A stretch of 43,175 nucleotides of DNA from Arthrobacter_J sp038199985 (GTDB taxonomy: Bacteria > Actinomycetota > Actinomycetes > Actinomycetales > Micrococcaceae). The DNA lies in NCBI GenBank assembly GCA_038199985.1, contig JBBPYK010000051.1:1-43175 (forward strand). Reading direction: 5' to 3'. Position 1 is the stretch's first letter. Each line of letters opens with the position of its first letter. This document shows, piece by piece, positions 42,357 to 43,175 of the stretch. The notes below the pieces were generated by a model. That model made no database searches, was not told the DNA's origin, and worked only from the letters and a program-made list of their open reading frames with translations. The translations under genes were made by a program, and so were the position numbers.

Positions 42357-43013
42357 ATGATTGAAACTCAGGACAATACGTCGTCCGCAGGAGAACAAGG
42401 ATTCCCCGACAGCATTGGTTTCGGATTCGCCGAGCTCATCGCGTTGCTAAACCTCCAAAAGGGAGAGGAAGCAAACAAAAGCGGTGCCGCATTGCGCCTC
42501 GAAACCGAGATGAAAGAGACCACTCTCATCTCAGCTGGCGCTTCGTCCCTGGTGGCGCGCGGACTCGCAACTGTCGTTGCGGACGGGGAGCTTGCCGTGA
42601 GCGGACCAGTCGCTGCAATCACTTCGGCCCTCACCACACCAGCCAAGCGAGTGCAGATTGATTTGCTGACGGAGGAGCGCATCGACAATGTGCTCTCTGT
42701 TGAATCGAAGGATTACTCTATTCTTTTGCAGCCGCGTGCTTATTTTTCCTGGTTCGCGATGGCCCAGAAGCCGGAACTGACCACGGCGGAGGCGAACTTT
42801 TATATTGTGCGCAAACATGTAGAGGACAACCCAACCGGCGGTGCTGCCGTATCCCTGCTGGAGGGGGAAGCAAAAGTTCGCCTGCTCGTTAAAGCTGAGG
42901 GTGACACCTGGACTGTTGCGACGAACAATCCAGACGGTAGCGTGATCGATGAGAATTCTGGGCTCAGCGATGCTGAGGTCCTTGAACGCATCCGTCTTAT
43001 CCGACAGGACTGA
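42357..43013 (+). CDS. Unknown protein, possibly EspG-like
   Basis: 218 residues, no signal peptide or membrane helix. An N-terminal region with a FGFAELIALLNL helix, then alternating beta segments and the fragment SSLVARGLATVVADGELAV, TTPAKRVQIDLLTEERID and SILLQPRAYFSWFAM. The order helix - short strand - RGL - Val-rich strand - QPR recalls EspG-family chaperones, which bind secreted partners of ESX (type VII) systems in the cytoplasm, and the gene directly follows a WXG100-type gene. The similarity is weak and unscored; it might instead be an immunity protein for the upstream gene. Confidence 0.6.
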   Translation: MIETQDNTSSAGEQGFPDSIGFGFAELIALLNLQKGEEANKSGAALRLETEMKETTLISAGASSLVARGLATVVADGELAVSGPVAAITSALTTPAKRVQIDLLTEERIDNVLSVESKDYSILLQPRAYFSWFAMAQKPELTTAEANFYIVRKHVEDNPTGGAAVSLLEGEAKVRLLVKAEGDTWTVATNNPDGSVIDENSGLSDAEVLERIRLIRQD

Positions 43014-43018
43014 CGCCC

Positions 43019-43175
43019 ATGGTTTATAACGCTGAACGCGACAAACGGGACATGGCAATGGCAGCATTCCATGACGAGCGCGTAGCCGCCGGCGAACGCC
43101 GTATCCTCGCCCGGGGTAGAGACGGCGCAGTCCACAGTTACACCATGGAGGAATATGGTGTAAGCCGAGCCGGGC
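43019..43175 (+). CDS. Start of an unknown gene (partial)
   Basis: An ATG five bases after the previous stop opens a frame (MVYNAERDKRDMAMAAF, then DGAVHSYTMEEYGVSRAG) that runs off the window after 52 codons. It is very likely co-transcribed with the two preceding genes. The residues seen are charged and soluble-looking; no domain can be assigned from so short a piece. Confidence 0.55.
   Translation, partial: MVYNAERDKRDMAMAAFHDERVAAGERRILARGRDGAVHSYTMEEYGVSRAG

Noticed and set aside
1..43175. CRISPR arrays, insertion sequences, prophage genes or rRNA genes
   Set aside because: No regularly spaced repeats, transposase or integrase motifs, or rRNA sequence were seen on either strand.

Overview
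The window is core chromosome of a moderately high-G+C actinobacterium, most likely a Micrococcaceae (Arthrobacter-like) species. The grounds are the long acidic N-terminus of NusG, a TTG-started rpoB beginning VASST-, a mycothiol synthase (mshD), the ppk-mutT1 pair, the thyA-folA pair, and the promoter style (TTGNNN - 16 to 18 nt - TANNNT, several apparently leaderless genes). Genus and species are inference. No transposase, prophage or CRISPR array is visible.

Left half (1-23.9 kb) is the classical transcription/translation block on the minus strand. In transcription order it reads tRNA-Trp, secE, nusG, rplK, rplA, a damaged tandem-GNAT gene, rplJ, rplL, (a thiolase on the plus strand), rpoB, rpoC, rpsL, rpsG, fusA, tuf, a giant membrane protein, then rpsJ running off the left edge. 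Three non-ribosomal genes interrupt the usual order: the GNAT gene between rplA and rplJ, the thiolase between rplL and rpoB, and a 4.1-kb polytopic membrane protein between tuf and rpsJ. The rplJ-rplL pair has a well-formed regulatory leader: promoter overlapping the preceding stop codon, an L10-leader-like RNA, and an intrinsic attenuator. The strangest observation is in fusA: an in-frame UAA plus loss of the invariant P-loop lysine, all within about 50 bases, in an otherwise perfect essential gene.

Middle (23.9-30.8 kb): a class I aminotransferase; a cell-envelope-stress locus with a PspC-fused histidine kinase and LuxR-type regulator (minus strand) divergent from two PspC proteins and a small membrane protein (plus strand), resembling CesSR of Corynebacterium and LiaRS/VraSR systems; pfkA; and a GNAT gene with an apparently leaderless promoter.

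30.8-34.0 kb is a minus-strand cluster (membrane protein, 37-residue membrane peptide, nitrobindin-like FABP protein, YgfZ-like folate-binding protein, ankyrin protein). It is preceded by an unusual leader containing a tRNA-like T-arm/CCA element, a short ORF and a strong terminator. 34.0-41.3 kb, plus strand: mshD, ppk, mutT1 (Nudix plus SixA-like), a polytopic membrane protein, thyA and folA.

The right edge (41.4-43.2 kb) is the most accessory-looking part: a WXG100-headed, glycine-linkered protein with a hydrophobic C-terminal half, a 218-residue protein with faint EspG-like features, and the start of a third gene. It is a candidate type VII secretion substrate/chaperone locus that continues beyond the window.
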